Assembly (NCBI RefSeq): GCF_028823535.1
Contig: NZ_JAQIYM010000024.1
Coordinates: 1-58,714 of the forward strand
DNA from: Pseudomonas serbica
Lineage (GTDB): Bacteria > Pseudomonadota > Gammaproteobacteria > Pseudomonadales > Pseudomonadaceae
Direction of reading: 5' to 3'
DNA: 58,714 nt
The position numbers were made by a program, and so were the translations under genes. Shown piece after piece: positions 7,304-16,913 of this stretch. Under the pieces are notes generated by a model. The model was not told where the DNA came from. It made no database searches and saw only the letters and a list, made by a program, of their open reading frames with translations. Positions within the stretch are counted from its first letter, which is position 1. The number at the start of each line of letters is the position of its first letter.

Positions 7304-9820
7304 TTATTCAAAGAACAGCTTGATGCCTTGCGGATCAAGGCCATGATGGCGCTGGGTGAAGCCGTTGCCGTCTGTCACTCCTCGCACCACGCTGCCGTCA
7401 GCGGTTTCGATGCGATAGCGCACATCGGATTTTGGTGCGCCTGTCTCTTTGTCCTTGACCTGGAATCCACCCTGCGTTGGATTTTTGTAGAGGGGGTCTT
7501 GCAGGACCATGGCCGACAGCGCCTGTTCAAGGGAGGCACCGCCGCCCCAGGCGATAAGGTCGTTCTTGATGCGCAATTCACCCGGCGCACCGATTTCGAT
7601 GGAGCCATCCTTGATCTTGATGTAGGCGCCTCGACTGACCAGGGTGATGCCTTGTTCGGCGTTGAGCATGATTTCGCCGTTGATACTGTTAAGCGTCAGC
7701 GCCTTGTCCGCTTGCAGTGTCATCGCATCGCTTTGCGCCTGGATCTCCACCGGCCCCCGGGCGGCAAACAGCTTGAGCCCAAGTTTCTGCGCGAACAGGC
7801 TGATTGCTTCGCCGGCGGTCACGCTAAAGCGCTTGAATACGCTGACATCAACGGTCTCCCCTGCCGTCGCGGTAAGGGTTTTTCCCGCTGAGATCTGAAT
7901 ATTTGCCGGTGTCGTGAGAGCAATACCCGCAGGTGCCGACGCAATCAGTCCAGCTTGCTTGAGATGCGCCAATGCCTCTTGCAGCCCTTGTTGCGACTGC
8001 ACGTCTGCTGGCAGGGCGCCCGATACGGCGGCGCTTTGAGCCAAGGCATTCACCAGTTGCAAGGCACTGTTGAGCTGCGCCAATGCGGCACTCATCTCAA
8101 GCACCTGACCTTGAGCCTTGGCCTGTTCATCCGCACTGATGAACAACCCCTTGCCCCCGCGAATGGCGCCGTGCCCATCCGTGCGCAACTCAAATCCTTC
8201 GCCACGCTTCTGTTTCTTGGCATCCACTAGATGCCCCAGGTTCAGCTGGCTCTTGCCACTGTGCTCGGTACTGAGCTTGACGTGCTCCTCGCCGCGGTTG
8301 TCCTCCATGCGCAGCTTGTTGTTCGCCGGGGTGCGCAGCACGTTGCGTTTGTAGTTGCGTAGGGTCACGTGGTCCGGGTGGTCGCTGTCGTGCAGGGCGT
8401 GGGCGATGTAGGGGCGGTCCGGGTCGCCCTGTTCGAAGGCGATGGCGACTTCGGTGCCGCAGATCAGCGGCAGGTGCAGGCCGTGGGTGTCGCCGGCGTA
8501 GGGGCGCGCCTGGCGTAGCCACATGCTTTCCCGGCCGAGCTTCCAGGGGTCGCGATCGAACAGGAAGTTGACCTTGTAGCGGCCTTCGAGGTCGATTTCG
8601 GCGTAGGGATCGTTGGCTTTGCCGCTGGTGACGCGGGCCGGCAGGGTGCCGGCGATGATCGGTTTGGGCGGGACCGGCGGGCGGAAGCAGACCATTTCCG
8701 CGTAGGGGATGGCCTCGAAATTTACTTCGATGCTGCGGTCGCGGGCCGCGCGGGTGTGCAGGCCGGTGATCACTGCGCCGGGGGTAAAGGCCTGGGGCGC
8801 GTCGGCGATTTTCAGCACCTGGCCCGGTGCCAGGGTGGCGCTGCTGCTGGCGCCGCTGAGGTGGGTCTGGCTGTTGAGGTAACGTTCGTGACGCAGGCGG
8901 GCGTAGAAAAAACCGCTTTCGCTTTGCAGATCTTCGTCCTGGTCGAGGCGATCGCCGAGCACGCGGTAGGGTTCGGCGTAGTGGTAGGCCTCGCCGTAGG
9001 TGGTGGTCGTGGTGCCGCGGGTCTGGTCGACCTCGCCATCGAGCCGGGCCCGCGCATCGCGGTGATGATAGGCGCGAAAGTTGATGGATTTTTCCACCAC
9101 CTGGTGGCGGGTTTGCAGGTCCCACACGCCGTCCTCGCCGCTGGCAAAGCCGGACGGTGGACGAAATGGCAGCTGCACGCCGAACTGGTAGTGACGCTGG
9201 TCGTCGTGGAATTCGACGACGTCGATCTGCAGGCGGTCGTCGTGGCTGAAGCGGTACCAGATGCCGACCTCGGCCAGCAGGCGCTCGATGAACTTGAGGT
9301 CGCTTTCGCCGTATTGCATGACCTGCTCGCGACGGGGGTATTCGCGTACCAGCTGGAACAGGAAGTGCTGGCCAAGAAAATCGTGGCGGCTGCGCAGGAT
9401 GTGCTCGACGATCTCCGGCACCGACTGTTGCTGGTACAGGCGGTACTGACGGCCGCGATCGAGCAGGGCCAGGCGCGGTTGCAGGGTGATTTCGTAGCGA
9501 GCTTCGTCGCGGGAGCTGGACAGGCGCTGGAAGGTGTTGACCACGCCATACAGGCTGCGCAACGGCTTGTACTCGGGCACTGGCAGGCCAGGGTAAGGCG
9601 GCTTTGGCGGCAACGGATACAGACTGAAACGGGCGTCCTTGTTGAGTATTTGTTCGGCGCTGAGGTCCTGTTCGGCGCAGGTGAATTCGATGCGGTAGCT
9701 GAAGGGCTGGCTGAGGTGTTCCTGGCCTTCGAAGGCCAGGACGTCGAAGACGGCGTTGAATCGGTGGATGGTGAATATGTGGCGGCTGTGGTTGAAGAAG
9801 ATGCGCGGTTGGGTGCTCAT
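7304..9820 (-). CDS. vgrG: VgrG spike protein with C-terminal transthyretin-like extension
   Basis: This 838-aa protein forms the T6SS puncturing tip. The N-terminal part has the gp27/VgrG fold hallmarks (FNAVFDVLAFEGQEHLSQPF, then YGESDLKFIERLLAEVGIWYRF near residue 170). A gp5-like OB region follows (ALHDSDHPDHVTLRNYKRN near 490), then a long beta-helical DUF2345-type region. The last 60 residues (GGFQVKDKETGAPKSDVRY ... VTDGNGFTQ) look like a transthyretin-like domain, a known adaptor for effectors encoded just downstream. It starts 2 bases after the tssH stop. Codon use changes around base 8230 (about residue 530), from very GC-rich to more AT-rich, so the C-terminal third may have been exchanged together with the effector block. 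Confidence 0.95.
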   Translation of the reverse strand: MSTQPRIFFNHSRHIFTIHRFNAVFDVLAFEGQEHLSQPFSYRIEFTCAEQDLSAEQILNKDARFSLYPLPPKPPYPGLPVPEYKPLRSLYGVVNTFQRLSSSRDEARYEITLQPRLALLDRGRQYRLYQQQSVPEIVEHILRSRHDFLGQHFLFQLVREYPRREQVMQYGESDLKFIERLLAEVGIWYRFSHDDRLQIDVVEFHDDQRHYQFGVQLPFRPPSGFASGEDGVWDLQTRHQVVEKSINFRAYHHRDARARLDGEVDQTRGTTTTTYGEAYHYAEPYRVLGDRLDQDEDLQSESGFFYARLRHERYLNSQTHLSGASSSATLAPGQVLKIADAPQAFTPGAVITGLHTRAARDRSIEVNFEAIPYAEMVCFRPPVPPKPIIAGTLPARVTSGKANDPYAEIDLEGRYKVNFLFDRDPWKLGRESMWLRQARPYAGDTHGLHLPLICGTEVAIAFEQGDPDRPYIAHALHDSDHPDHVTLRNYKRNVLRTPANNKLRMEDNRGEEHVKLSTEHSGKSQLNLGHLVDAKKQKRGEGFELRTDGHGAIRGGKGLFISADEQAKAQGQVLEMSAALAQLNSALQLVNALAQSAAVSGALPADVQSQQGLQEALAHLKQAGLIASAPAGIALTTPANIQISAGKTLTATAGETVDVSVFKRFSVTAGEAISLFAQKLGLKLFAARGPVEIQAQSDAMTLQADKALTLNSINGEIMLNAEQGITLVSRGAYIKIKDGSIEIGAPGELRIKNDLIAWGGGASLEQALSAMVLQDPLYKNPTQGGFQVKDKETGAPKSDVRYRIETADGSVVRGVTDGNGFTQRHHGLDPQGIKLFFE

Positions 9821-9822
9821 GG

Positions 9823-12486
9823 TCAGGCCTCCTCGACGATGCCCGGCATCGCTTCCTGTGTGTCGATGAACTGCAGCGTGATGCCGTCATCGTCGCTGTA
9901 ACCCAGGGTCACCCCCAGGGCTTGCCGATGGGTCGCCTGGCGCTGCAGCAGTTGCTGGCTGAGCACCGGCAGGATCTGCTGGTTGAGCAGGCTGTCGATG
10001 TTGCGCGCGCCGGTATCGGGCAGCAGGCAGGCGGCAACCAGGGCCTGGTTGAGAGCGCTGTCGATCTGGCAGGTCAGGCCGTAGTGGCGTTGCAGGCGCG
10101 TGGCGACGCGGGCGAGTTTTTGCGCGACGATGCGCTGCAGGGCGTCGACTTGCAGCGGGCGGTAGATCAGGGTCTGGAAGCGCGCGAGCAAGGCCGGCTG
10201 GAAGTGTTCGCGCAACAGTGGTCGCAGCAGCTCATGCAGGGTGCTGTCCGCTGCTTCAGGATGCTCTTGCAGGCAGGCTTGCAGTTCATCGCTGCCCAGG
10301 TTCGAGGTCATGAGAATGACGGTGTTGCGAAAATCGATTTCGCGCCCCTCGCCATCGCGCATGAAGCCGCGATCGAAGACCTGGTAGAACAGATTGAGTA
10401 CGTCGCGGTGGGCCTTTTCCACTTCGTCGAGCAACACGACGCTGTGGGGGCGCCGGCGTACCGCTTCGGTGAGCACGCCACCCTGGCCGTAACCGACATA
10501 GCCCGGTGGCGAGCCTTTGAGCTGGCTGACGGTATGGGCTTCCTGATACTCGGAGAGGTTGAGGGTAATCAGCGACTGCCCGCCACCGAACAGGCAGTCG
10601 GCCAGCGCCAGGGCGGTTTCCGTCTTGCCGACGCCGCTGGTGCCGACCAGCAGGAACACGCCCAGCGGCGCTTGCTCCTCGGTCAGGCCGGTTTTGGCCG
10701 CACGCAGGCGCTGGGCCAGTGCGCCCAGGGCATGATCCTGGCCGACGACACGATCACTCAACTGCTGCTCCAGTGCCAACAGGCTGGCCTGCTCGTCCTT
10801 GAGCAGACTGCCCAGCGGCACGCCGGTCCAGTCGGCAATCACTTCAGCCACACTGCGCGGGTTGACGTCCAGCGAGAGCAACGGCTGGGCGCCCTGCACT
10901 TCGGCAAGCTGCTGTTGCAGTCGAGTACAAAGGGTAATCTGCAGGGGCTCAGCCTGACGTGCATCAAGCAATTGGCGGGTCAGGTCGAGTTCATCGCGGT
11001 ATTGCCGCACCAGCGCACTGTGCTGGTCTTGCAGCTCGACAAGTTGTGCGTCGATCGAGGCAAGGCGCTCGTCGACGCTGCAGTCACCGAGTTGCGCATC
11101 CTCTGCCAGTGCTTGCCGTTCAAGCCCCAGGGCCGCCTGCCCGGCCTTGAGTCTGACCAGTGCCTGGGGTTCGCAGTCGAGGCCCATACGCACCCGTGCA
11201 CTGGCGGTGTCGAGCAGGTCGACGGCTTTGTCAGGCAGCTGGCGACCGGTCAGGTAGCGCCGCGAAAGCGTGACCGCAGCCTGTACCGCCGCATCCTGAA
11301 TGTGCACGCCATGATGACTGGCGTAACGCGCCTTCAAGCCACGCAGCATGAGACAGGCATCGAGGTCATCCGGCTCGTCGACCTTGACCTTCTGGAAGCG
11401 TCGTTCCAGGGCGGCATCGCGCTCGAAATACTGCTTGTATTCGCTCCAGGTGGTGGCGGCGATGGTGCGCAGCTCGCCACGGGCGAGTGCGGGCTTGAGC
11501 AGGTTCGCCGCGTCGGCACCGCCCGCCTGGTTACCGGCGCCGATCAGGGTATGGGCTTCATCGATGAACAACAGCACGGGATTCGCCGACTGCTGCACGG
11601 CATCGATGACGTTTTTCAGGCGTTGCTCGAACTCGCCCTTGACCCCGGCCCCTGCTTGCAGCAACCCCAGGTCGAGGGTACGCACGCTGACTGGTTTGAG
11701 GCTGTCCGGAACATTGCCCTCGGCAATGCGTAGCGCCAGTCCTTCGACCAGTGCGGTCTTGCCGACGCCCGGTTCGCCGACCAGCAACGGGTTGTTCTTG
11801 CGCCGGCGACTGAGGATGTCGATGACCTGGCGTATCTCATCGTCACGGCCGAACACCGGGTCAATCCGCCCTTCCCGGGCCTTGACGGTAATGTCCTGGG
11901 TGAACCTGTCCAGCACGGCCTGCAAGGCCGCCTGGTTAGCGGTCGCGGGTGCAGGCGTGGCCAGCAGATCAGAAGCAACTTGTGCCTGATCAATGCCAGC
12001 CGCTTGCTGCGCCTGGGGACGTTCTTCGGAATGTTGATCGAGCAGTGCAGACAGCTGTTGTAACTGGGTTTCGCTGATGCTGAACAACGGCCAGGCGGCT
12101 TCGCAAGCCAGCAGGTCGGGTGACTCCAGCAGCGCGCCAAGCAAGTGCGCCGAGCGCAGGTGATCCTGGCTGTCCAGCGATGCACGCAGCCAGGCATCGC
12201 TGATCAATTGCTGCAGCTTGCCGCACAGCTGCGGCTTGCCCTGGACGCTGCGCGGCAGTGTGTCCAGGTGTTCAAGCAGCCCGCGCCAGAGTGCATCCAG
12301 GTCCCATTCGTAGCGACGGGCAATGAGCGTCAGGTCGCCCTCGCCCTGTTCGAATAATTTGAGCAGCCAGTGCTCGATACTGATGTAGCCATGGGCGCGA
12401 CTTTGGCACAGCGTCGCCGCCGCGCTCAGCGCCTGGGCACAGTAGGAATTGAGACGGCGAAGCAAGCGGGAGGCGTTCTGTACCAT
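9823..12486 (-). CDS. tssH: TssH (ClpV) AAA+ ATPase of the T6SS
   Basis: This 887-aa double-AAA+ unfoldase recycles the contracted TssB/TssC sheath. The start at 12486 follows AAGGACG; an in-frame upstream extension of 38 codons has no family character. An N-domain (SRLLRRLNSYCAQAL, then ISIEHWLLKLFEQ) precedes the first Walker A GEPGVGKT (about residues 236-243) and Walker B VLLFIDEAHT. A coiled middle domain follows, then the second Walker A GTSGVGKT (about residue 617) and VVLLDEVEKAH. Both ATPase sites look intact. It is 137 bases downstream of hcp and 2 bases before vgrG. Confidence 0.97.
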   Translation of the reverse strand: MVQNASRLLRRLNSYCAQALSAAATLCQSRAHGYISIEHWLLKLFEQGEGDLTLIARRYEWDLDALWRGLLEHLDTLPRSVQGKPQLCGKLQQLISDAWLRASLDSQDHLRSAHLLGALLESPDLLACEAAWPLFSISETQLQQLSALLDQHSEERPQAQQAAGIDQAQVASDLLATPAPATANQAALQAVLDRFTQDITVKAREGRIDPVFGRDDEIRQVIDILSRRRKNNPLLVGEPGVGKTALVEGLALRIAEGNVPDSLKPVSVRTLDLGLLQAGAGVKGEFEQRLKNVIDAVQQSANPVLLFIDEAHTLIGAGNQAGGADAANLLKPALARGELRTIAATTWSEYKQYFERDAALERRFQKVKVDEPDDLDACLMLRGLKARYASHHGVHIQDAAVQAAVTLSRRYLTGRQLPDKAVDLLDTASARVRMGLDCEPQALVRLKAGQAALGLERQALAEDAQLGDCSVDERLASIDAQLVELQDQHSALVRQYRDELDLTRQLLDARQAEPLQITLCTRLQQQLAEVQGAQPLLSLDVNPRSVAEVIADWTGVPLGSLLKDEQASLLALEQQLSDRVVGQDHALGALAQRLRAAKTGLTEEQAPLGVFLLVGTSGVGKTETALALADCLFGGGQSLITLNLSEYQEAHTVSQLKGSPPGYVGYGQGGVLTEAVRRRPHSVVLLDEVEKAHRDVLNLFYQVFDRGFMRDGEGREIDFRNTVILMTSNLGSDELQACLQEHPEAADSTLHELLRPLLREHFQPALLARFQTLIYRPLQVDALQRIVAQKLARVATRLQRHYGLTCQIDSALNQALVAACLLPDTGARNIDSLLNQQILPVLSQQLLQRQATHRQALGVTLGYSDDDGITLQFIDTQEAMPGIVEEA

Positions 12487-12622
12487 GGGTACGTCCTTGT
12501 CTTGAGTGGGAGGCTGGTAATTAAAAAGAGCCCGGCTCGACGGGGTTGGCTGAGCGCCCGCGGACGGACGCTCAACACGGGACACTGGACCCGCAGGCAA
12601 GCATGCCTACAGGTTCAATGGG

Positions 12623-13114
12623 TTAAGCGCTCTGGCGTTCGTCCCAGGCATCGGAGTGACTGAAGTTGCCCTCGATGAACTTCCAGGTGATCTTCTCGAA
12701 GCGCAGCTGGACGTCTTCCAGGTGATTGTGTTTTTCCTTGGCCGGGTCCTTGATGTCGTGCATTTTCGTCACGACGCTTACGACCTTTACGTTCTCGAGC
12801 AGAGCGGTGTAGTAGACGACCTCCTGGCCTGCGTCATTGATGCGATACCACTTGAACTCGGCGCTCTTGAAGGTCTGCCCCTGGGACGCGCCCTTGAGCA
12901 GGTAGACGCTGGCGGCATCGATTTCCTTGGTGAACATGAACGGAGTGTGAATCCGTGTGCCTGTCAGCTTGCCGGTGTTGTTGTCAGTGGGAATGGTCAA
13001 GCCATGATCCTGGGCCAGCACTTCGATACTGCCCTCACGCCCTTGAACATCCACCGAACCCTTGATGTCGGCGCCGCCGTCATTTTTCAGCCACAGGTAA
13101 ACGGGAATTGCCAT
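12623..13114 (-). CDS. hcp: Hcp, T6SS inner-tube protein
   Basis: A 163-aa Hcp1-type protein that stacks as hexameric rings to form the expelled tube. The start at 13114 is set by AAGGAG 8 bases upstream; the longer open frame upstream lies inside the OmpA-gene region and is not coding. Family features are AIPVYLWLKNDGGADIKG at the N-terminus, the HTPFMFTKEID segment and a C-terminal FEKITWKFIEGNFSHSDAW. The gene is 34 bases downstream of the OmpA-domain gene. Its separate strong ribosome site fits the high output that Hcp needs. Confidence 0.96.
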   Translation of the reverse strand: MAIPVYLWLKNDGGADIKGSVDVQGREGSIEVLAQDHGLTIPTDNNTGKLTGTRIHTPFMFTKEIDAASVYLLKGASQGQTFKSAEFKWYRINDAGQEVVYYTALLENVKVVSVVTKMHDIKDPAKEKHNHLEDVQLRFEKITWKFIEGNFSHSDAWDERQSA

Positions 13115-13148
13115 GTGAAGCTCCTTCTCTCTGAACATGAATGCCGCG

Positions 13149-14870
13149 TTATGCGACAGGGGGTTGCAAATCCGGCCCCGCAGCGGGGAACACGCAGGCT
13201 CCAGGCTCCGGTACCAGACGAATATCAACTCGGCGATTGGCGCTGCGTCCGGTCTCATTGTCATTGCTGGCGATGGGCTGGCTGGCACCGAAGCCCTGCA
13301 CCGCAAAGCAACTGGCGGGGATACCGCCCATGTGCTGCATCCAGTCGTGCACGGCGGCCGCCCGGGCCCGAGACAACTGCAGGTTTTGCTCGGCGCTGCC
13401 GGTGGCATCGGTATGGCCGCTGATCACGATGAGCCAGCCAGGCTGGGCCTTGATGTCGACCAGAGCATTGATAAGGACCCTGGTCGAGCCGGGTTTGAGC
13501 TGGGCGCTGCCGGTACTGAATAGCGACAGGCTGTCCAGGCGCACCGGCTTTGGATTACCCACAAGTCTTGGGGCCAGCGACGGATGACGGTGAGCGGCAA
13601 TCGTCGACTGCAGCCTGATGCGCAATCGCTCGCCCCGGTAAAGGCCCAGCCCCAGCGAAAGGGGCGCTCCGTGTCGGTAGTAGCTGTCCAGTCGCAGGGC
13701 ATCCTCGCGCAGCACCGCGAGAGCCTGCTCGCGCAGGATGAATTCAGGCCGATCGGGTTGTCCTGACGCGGGGATGGCGTGGTAACGACGCAGGTCGTCA
13801 CTGACCTGGCGGACCAGCAGGGTGTTCTGCCAGGCCGAGCTGGCCAGGGCCGTTGTCCCGGCAATGGCGAACATCCACAACGCGATGACGCTCGCGCGGC
13901 GCAATGGGACGCGTTGAGTCTGCGTGGGCAGCAGCGCCAATAAGGGATCGGGGAATGGCATTGACGTGCCCTGCCCTGGCTGCGCCTGCCTGACGTCATG
14001 CAGTGCAACCTTGTTGCGCAGCCATTGCTGCCACAGGTTACCCGCGACTGATTGCGCGAGCGCCGGTACGAAGGTGATGGCACAGACCCTCGGCAGGCTG
14101 TCGGGATCGCGCACATCGCGGGGGGCCAGGTGGGGCAGTACCGCGTTGTCCAGCCATGCCACGACACTGTTGAGCTTTACGCTGGTGTGCATGCGGGCAG
14201 CGCGCGTTGCGCTGTCTGAAGGCTGTCTTTGCCAGTCGTCCAGGCTGGCGCGGGTTCCGGCCTCGCGCACCCTGGGGCTGACTTCACCGGCCTCCCAACT
14301 GAACCAGGGGCCTTCTGCGGCCGAGACTTGCACATAGCTCGTCAACAATAGCGGCAACGCAACGCCGCCCTTTCGAATGAGGCCGACCTGATAGCGCAGT
14401 GCTCGCGCCTGTCCAGCCAGCACGGCGGTGTCGGCGTGTTCAGCCGGGTTGACGATGAACATGACGCTGAGCTGCCCACTCCATTCAGGACGCAGCGTCA
14501 TCAGACTGGCGGTGACCGCAGGCAACTGCTCAAGCCCGGGCACCCGCAAATAGCAACCGTGACGGGTTGTGCGCAATGCCAGTTGTTCCACCGGCGTCGC
14601 GCCGAACAATCCCGTCAGGCCATCGCCACAAACCAGGACGACCGGTTGACGGTAGGCGGCCGGGGGCAGCGAGGTATTCTCGGCCAGGGTCAATGATGCG
14701 CGCATTGACGTTGCCCGGCGCCCAATCCGGTTCCAGGCTACACCCACGACGCACACAACGACCAGAACGGCCATGGCGCGCAGGCTCCAGGTCAACGGAA
14801 AGACAATCAGCAACACCAGTAAGAGCGCACCCGCCCATAACCAGAGACCGCGCATCAGTGTCGGCGTCAT
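13149..14870 (-). CDS. T6SS OmpA-domain protein with TssM/IcmF-like N-terminal part
   Basis: This 573-aa protein begins at ATG 14870, 10 bases after the tssL stop, with GAGGTGG upstream. Two adjacent N-terminal helices (LWLWAGALLLVLLIVF and MAVLVVVCVVGVAW) are followed by a domain with VVLVCGDGLTG near residue 64, comparable to the degenerate P-loop strand of the TssM-like protein at the left edge. A third helix (ASVIALWMFAIAGTTALA) comes near residue 335. The C-terminus is a standard OmpA peptidoglycan-binding domain (LFSTGSAQLKPGS, ISGHTDATGSAEQN, SANRRVDIRL). In other systems the peptidoglycan anchor is fused to TssL or separate (TagL); here it appears fused to an IcmF-like module. It probably anchors the membrane complex to the cell wall. 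Confidence 0.85.
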   Translation of the reverse strand: MTPTLMRGLWLWAGALLLVLLIVFPLTWSLRAMAVLVVVCVVGVAWNRIGRRATSMRASLTLAENTSLPPAAYRQPVVLVCGDGLTGLFGATPVEQLALRTTRHGCYLRVPGLEQLPAVTASLMTLRPEWSGQLSVMFIVNPAEHADTAVLAGQARALRYQVGLIRKGGVALPLLLTSYVQVSAAEGPWFSWEAGEVSPRVREAGTRASLDDWQRQPSDSATRAARMHTSVKLNSVVAWLDNAVLPHLAPRDVRDPDSLPRVCAITFVPALAQSVAGNLWQQWLRNKVALHDVRQAQPGQGTSMPFPDPLLALLPTQTQRVPLRRASVIALWMFAIAGTTALASSAWQNTLLVRQVSDDLRRYHAIPASGQPDRPEFILREQALAVLREDALRLDSYYRHGAPLSLGLGLYRGERLRIRLQSTIAAHRHPSLAPRLVGNPKPVRLDSLSLFSTGSAQLKPGSTRVLINALVDIKAQPGWLIVISGHTDATGSAEQNLQLSRARAAAVHDWMQHMGGIPASCFAVQGFGASQPIASNDNETGRSANRRVDIRLVPEPGACVFPAAGPDLQPPVA

Positions 14871-14880
14871 CGGTCCCACC

Positions 14881-15561
14881 TCAAGCCTCACCGGGCAAAA
14901 CCGAGCTGAGGAGATTGGCCAACAGGTGGTCAAGCCCCCACCAGCAACCGACAAACAGCAGACCCACAAGCAGACCATGAGCCAGTGGCGAACGCGGCCA
15001 TAGCGCAATGCGCAGTCCCTGTCCGAATGTCTTCTTCGTCGCCAGGGTCTGGCTGAGTGCCAAGGGGGCGACTTGCACTTGGAACGCGCTCAGCAACTGT
15101 TCGCGCTCAGGATCTTCGGCATCGTGGTAACGCCCCTGGAAGCCGAGCATCAGCACCCGATGGAACACCGTCAGCACCAGTGGATCAGGGGCGGGCTCGC
15201 GCAAGACTTCGCGCATGTCTTCATACAGGAACTCGCCCGCCTGGTGACGGCTGAAGAACTTCGCTTGCAAGGGTTCTTTCGTCCAGGCGTCGCGAGCCTG
15301 CTTATCGACACGCAGTACGGTTTCATCGAGCAAGGCGCACTGGGCATGGCTGATGTGATCGATGCTGCGCGGGCTCAGACCGGCATGCTCGAGCATCTGG
15401 CGAACATGTTCGACCTGCTTTACGCAAAGGTCCTTCAACGTCGGGCCATCGTGCGTCGATGCGCCCTTGCACAGTTCTACCACCAGCAGGTAGCTGTCCT
15501 GCAGCAACGCGTCGATATCCACCGCCATTGCGGTGGTTTTTCTTGAGGCATTCAGGTTCAT
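14881..15561 (-). CDS. tssL: TssL (DotU/IcmH family) T6SS membrane-complex protein
   Basis: A 226-aa protein with the short cytoplasmic TssL domain (LLQDSYLLVVELCKGAS, ALLDETVLR, FYQ-like FFSRHQAGEFLYEDM) and one C-terminal membrane helix (LAHGLLVGLLFVGCWWGLDHL, about residues 190-210). TssL is a tail-anchored partner of TssM and recruits the baseplate through TssK. It overlaps the tssK stop by 4 bases. It has no OmpA extension of its own; that domain is on the next gene. Confidence 0.93.
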   Translation of the reverse strand: MNLNASRKTTAMAVDIDALLQDSYLLVVELCKGASTHDGPTLKDLCVKQVEHVRQMLEHAGLSPRSIDHISHAQCALLDETVLRVDKQARDAWTKEPLQAKFFSRHQAGEFLYEDMREVLREPAPDPLVLTVFHRVLMLGFQGRYHDAEDPEREQLLSAFQVQVAPLALSQTLATKKTFGQGLRIALWPRSPLAHGLLVGLLFVGCWWGLDHLLANLLSSVLPGEA

Positions 15562-16913
15562 GTGCGCAACACCGCAAACAGTTCAAGTTTCACCTCGGCC
15601 AGTGTGCTCGGGACGTAGAAGGCGCAGACCCCTGCAGCCAGCACCGCCTGCCCCTTGGCGTGGTCGAGATCCAGGGCGAAATACTGGTTCTCCAGTCGCA
15701 GCGGAATGGCTGCCGGTACATGGCTGAGCGACTGCAACGGCACTCCGTCGAGCGCGGCGTTGATCAAGTGATCGACATCGTCCGGCGTGCCGATCTTGCA
15801 CAAGCGCGGGAACTGGCTCTGCACCTGTGCCGCCGGCAAGCGGCAACGCACCGACAGATAAAAATCAGCGCCTTCGCGCTCGCACAGACGTGGATCATTG
15901 AGGCTGACCTTCCAGCGGTTGGCGCCGTTCTCCTCCATCTCAAGGGCAATGACCCGCGAAGGCAGGCTGGCCTCAAGCAAGGTGGAGATCAGACGCAACA
16001 GTGGGGGAAAAACGCTTTCCAGTTGCTCATGTCGATAAGCCGGAATCTGCTCGATATCGTGTTCCAGGGAAAAGGTCAGCAGGCCGCCGGCCAACTTTGC
16101 CAGTTCCCGATATACCGGCTCGGGATGTCGTGCCGGGTGCGCCTTGATATCTGCCAGGATCGGCTGGTAGGTGTTCAAGGCATTGAGCAGCCAAAACAAC
16201 GACACATCGGCCACGGCAAAATCGGCCATGCGCTGGTTACTTTCACGACGCATGCCCATCAGCCGTTGACGCTTGGCGGCCAACTGGATCAGCAAATTAT
16301 CCAGCTGCGCCAGCAACCCCGGGTGTGCCGCGAAGTCGAGCAGCGGTGGCACATAAGCGCCATCCAGCCCCCATGCACCCTGCCCGTCCCGTATCAGGCG
16401 CACGATCGGACAGGTCAGGTAATCGGCGTTATCGTCGTGGGCAAAACGCAGGCTCAGCACGTGTTCCAGCACGCCGATCTGCTGCACCTCGCTTTCGTAC
16501 ACGTCCTGCACTTTGCGCCAGTCCTGGCGATAGCGCGTGGGTCGCTCGACCTTGCCGTCATCGAGCAGGCAGTTGTTGCCATTGGCCTGCTCCAGCGGCA
16601 AGGCCAATACCACCGTGGCATCCTGCACGTCACTGGAAAGCAGCTCGGTCAATTCCAGGGCCGAGGGCAGACGATCCACCTCATCAGTATCGATCAAGGT
16701 GCCATCGGGCATGCGCAGGCACAACCTTGTGGCCTTGAGCTTGCCCAGGCGCAGGGTCTCCTGGTCAAACGCCACTGCCCCTACACCCCAGGGATGCACC
16801 AGTGACAAATGAGCCAGGCGTTCGTTGGTCCAGGCTTCCCATCGCGCCTGTTGCTGGAACTGCTGGGGGCACAGGAGTGCCCCCGCAGACCATACGGGAC
16901 GGTCGATTTTCAA
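15558..16913 (-). CDS. tssK: TssK baseplate protein of the T6SS
   Basis: A 451-aa protein whose opening (KIDRPVWSAGALLCPQQFQQQ) and following WEAWTNERLAHLSLVHPWG are typical of TssK (ImpJ/VasE). TssK trimers link the baseplate wedges to the TssL/TssM membrane complex. Length is normal for the family. It overlaps tssC by 4 bases (ATGA) upstream and tssL by 4 bases downstream, so tssC-K-L are translationally coupled. Confidence 0.95.
   Translation of the reverse strand: MKIDRPVWSAGALLCPQQFQQQARWEAWTNERLAHLSLVHPWGVGAVAFDQETLRLGKLKATRLCLRMPDGTLIDTDEVDRLPSALELTELLSSDVQDATVVLALPLEQANGNNCLLDDGKVERPTRYRQDWRKVQDVYESEVQQIGVLEHVLSLRFAHDDNADYLTCPIVRLIRDGQGAWGLDGAYVPPLLDFAAHPGLLAQLDNLLIQLAAKRQRLMGMRRESNQRMADFAVADVSLFWLLNALNTYQPILADIKAHPARHPEPVYRELAKLAGGLLTFSLEHDIEQIPAYRHEQLESVFPPLLRLISTLLEASLPSRVIALEMEENGANRWKVSLNDPRLCEREGADFYLSVRCRLPAAQVQSQFPRLCKIGTPDDVDHLINAALDGVPLQSLSHVPAAIPLRLENQYFALDLDHAKGQAVLAAGVCAFYVPSTLAEVKLELFAVLRT

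Noticed and set aside
9922..11733. 603-aa plus-strand open frame opposite tssH
   Set aside because: Antisense shadow of a clear ClpV gene; no motif or ribosome site.
13115..13408. In-frame upstream extension of hcp
   Set aside because: It lies in the OmpA-gene 3' region and adds no Hcp-like sequence; the AAGGAG site sets the start at 13114.
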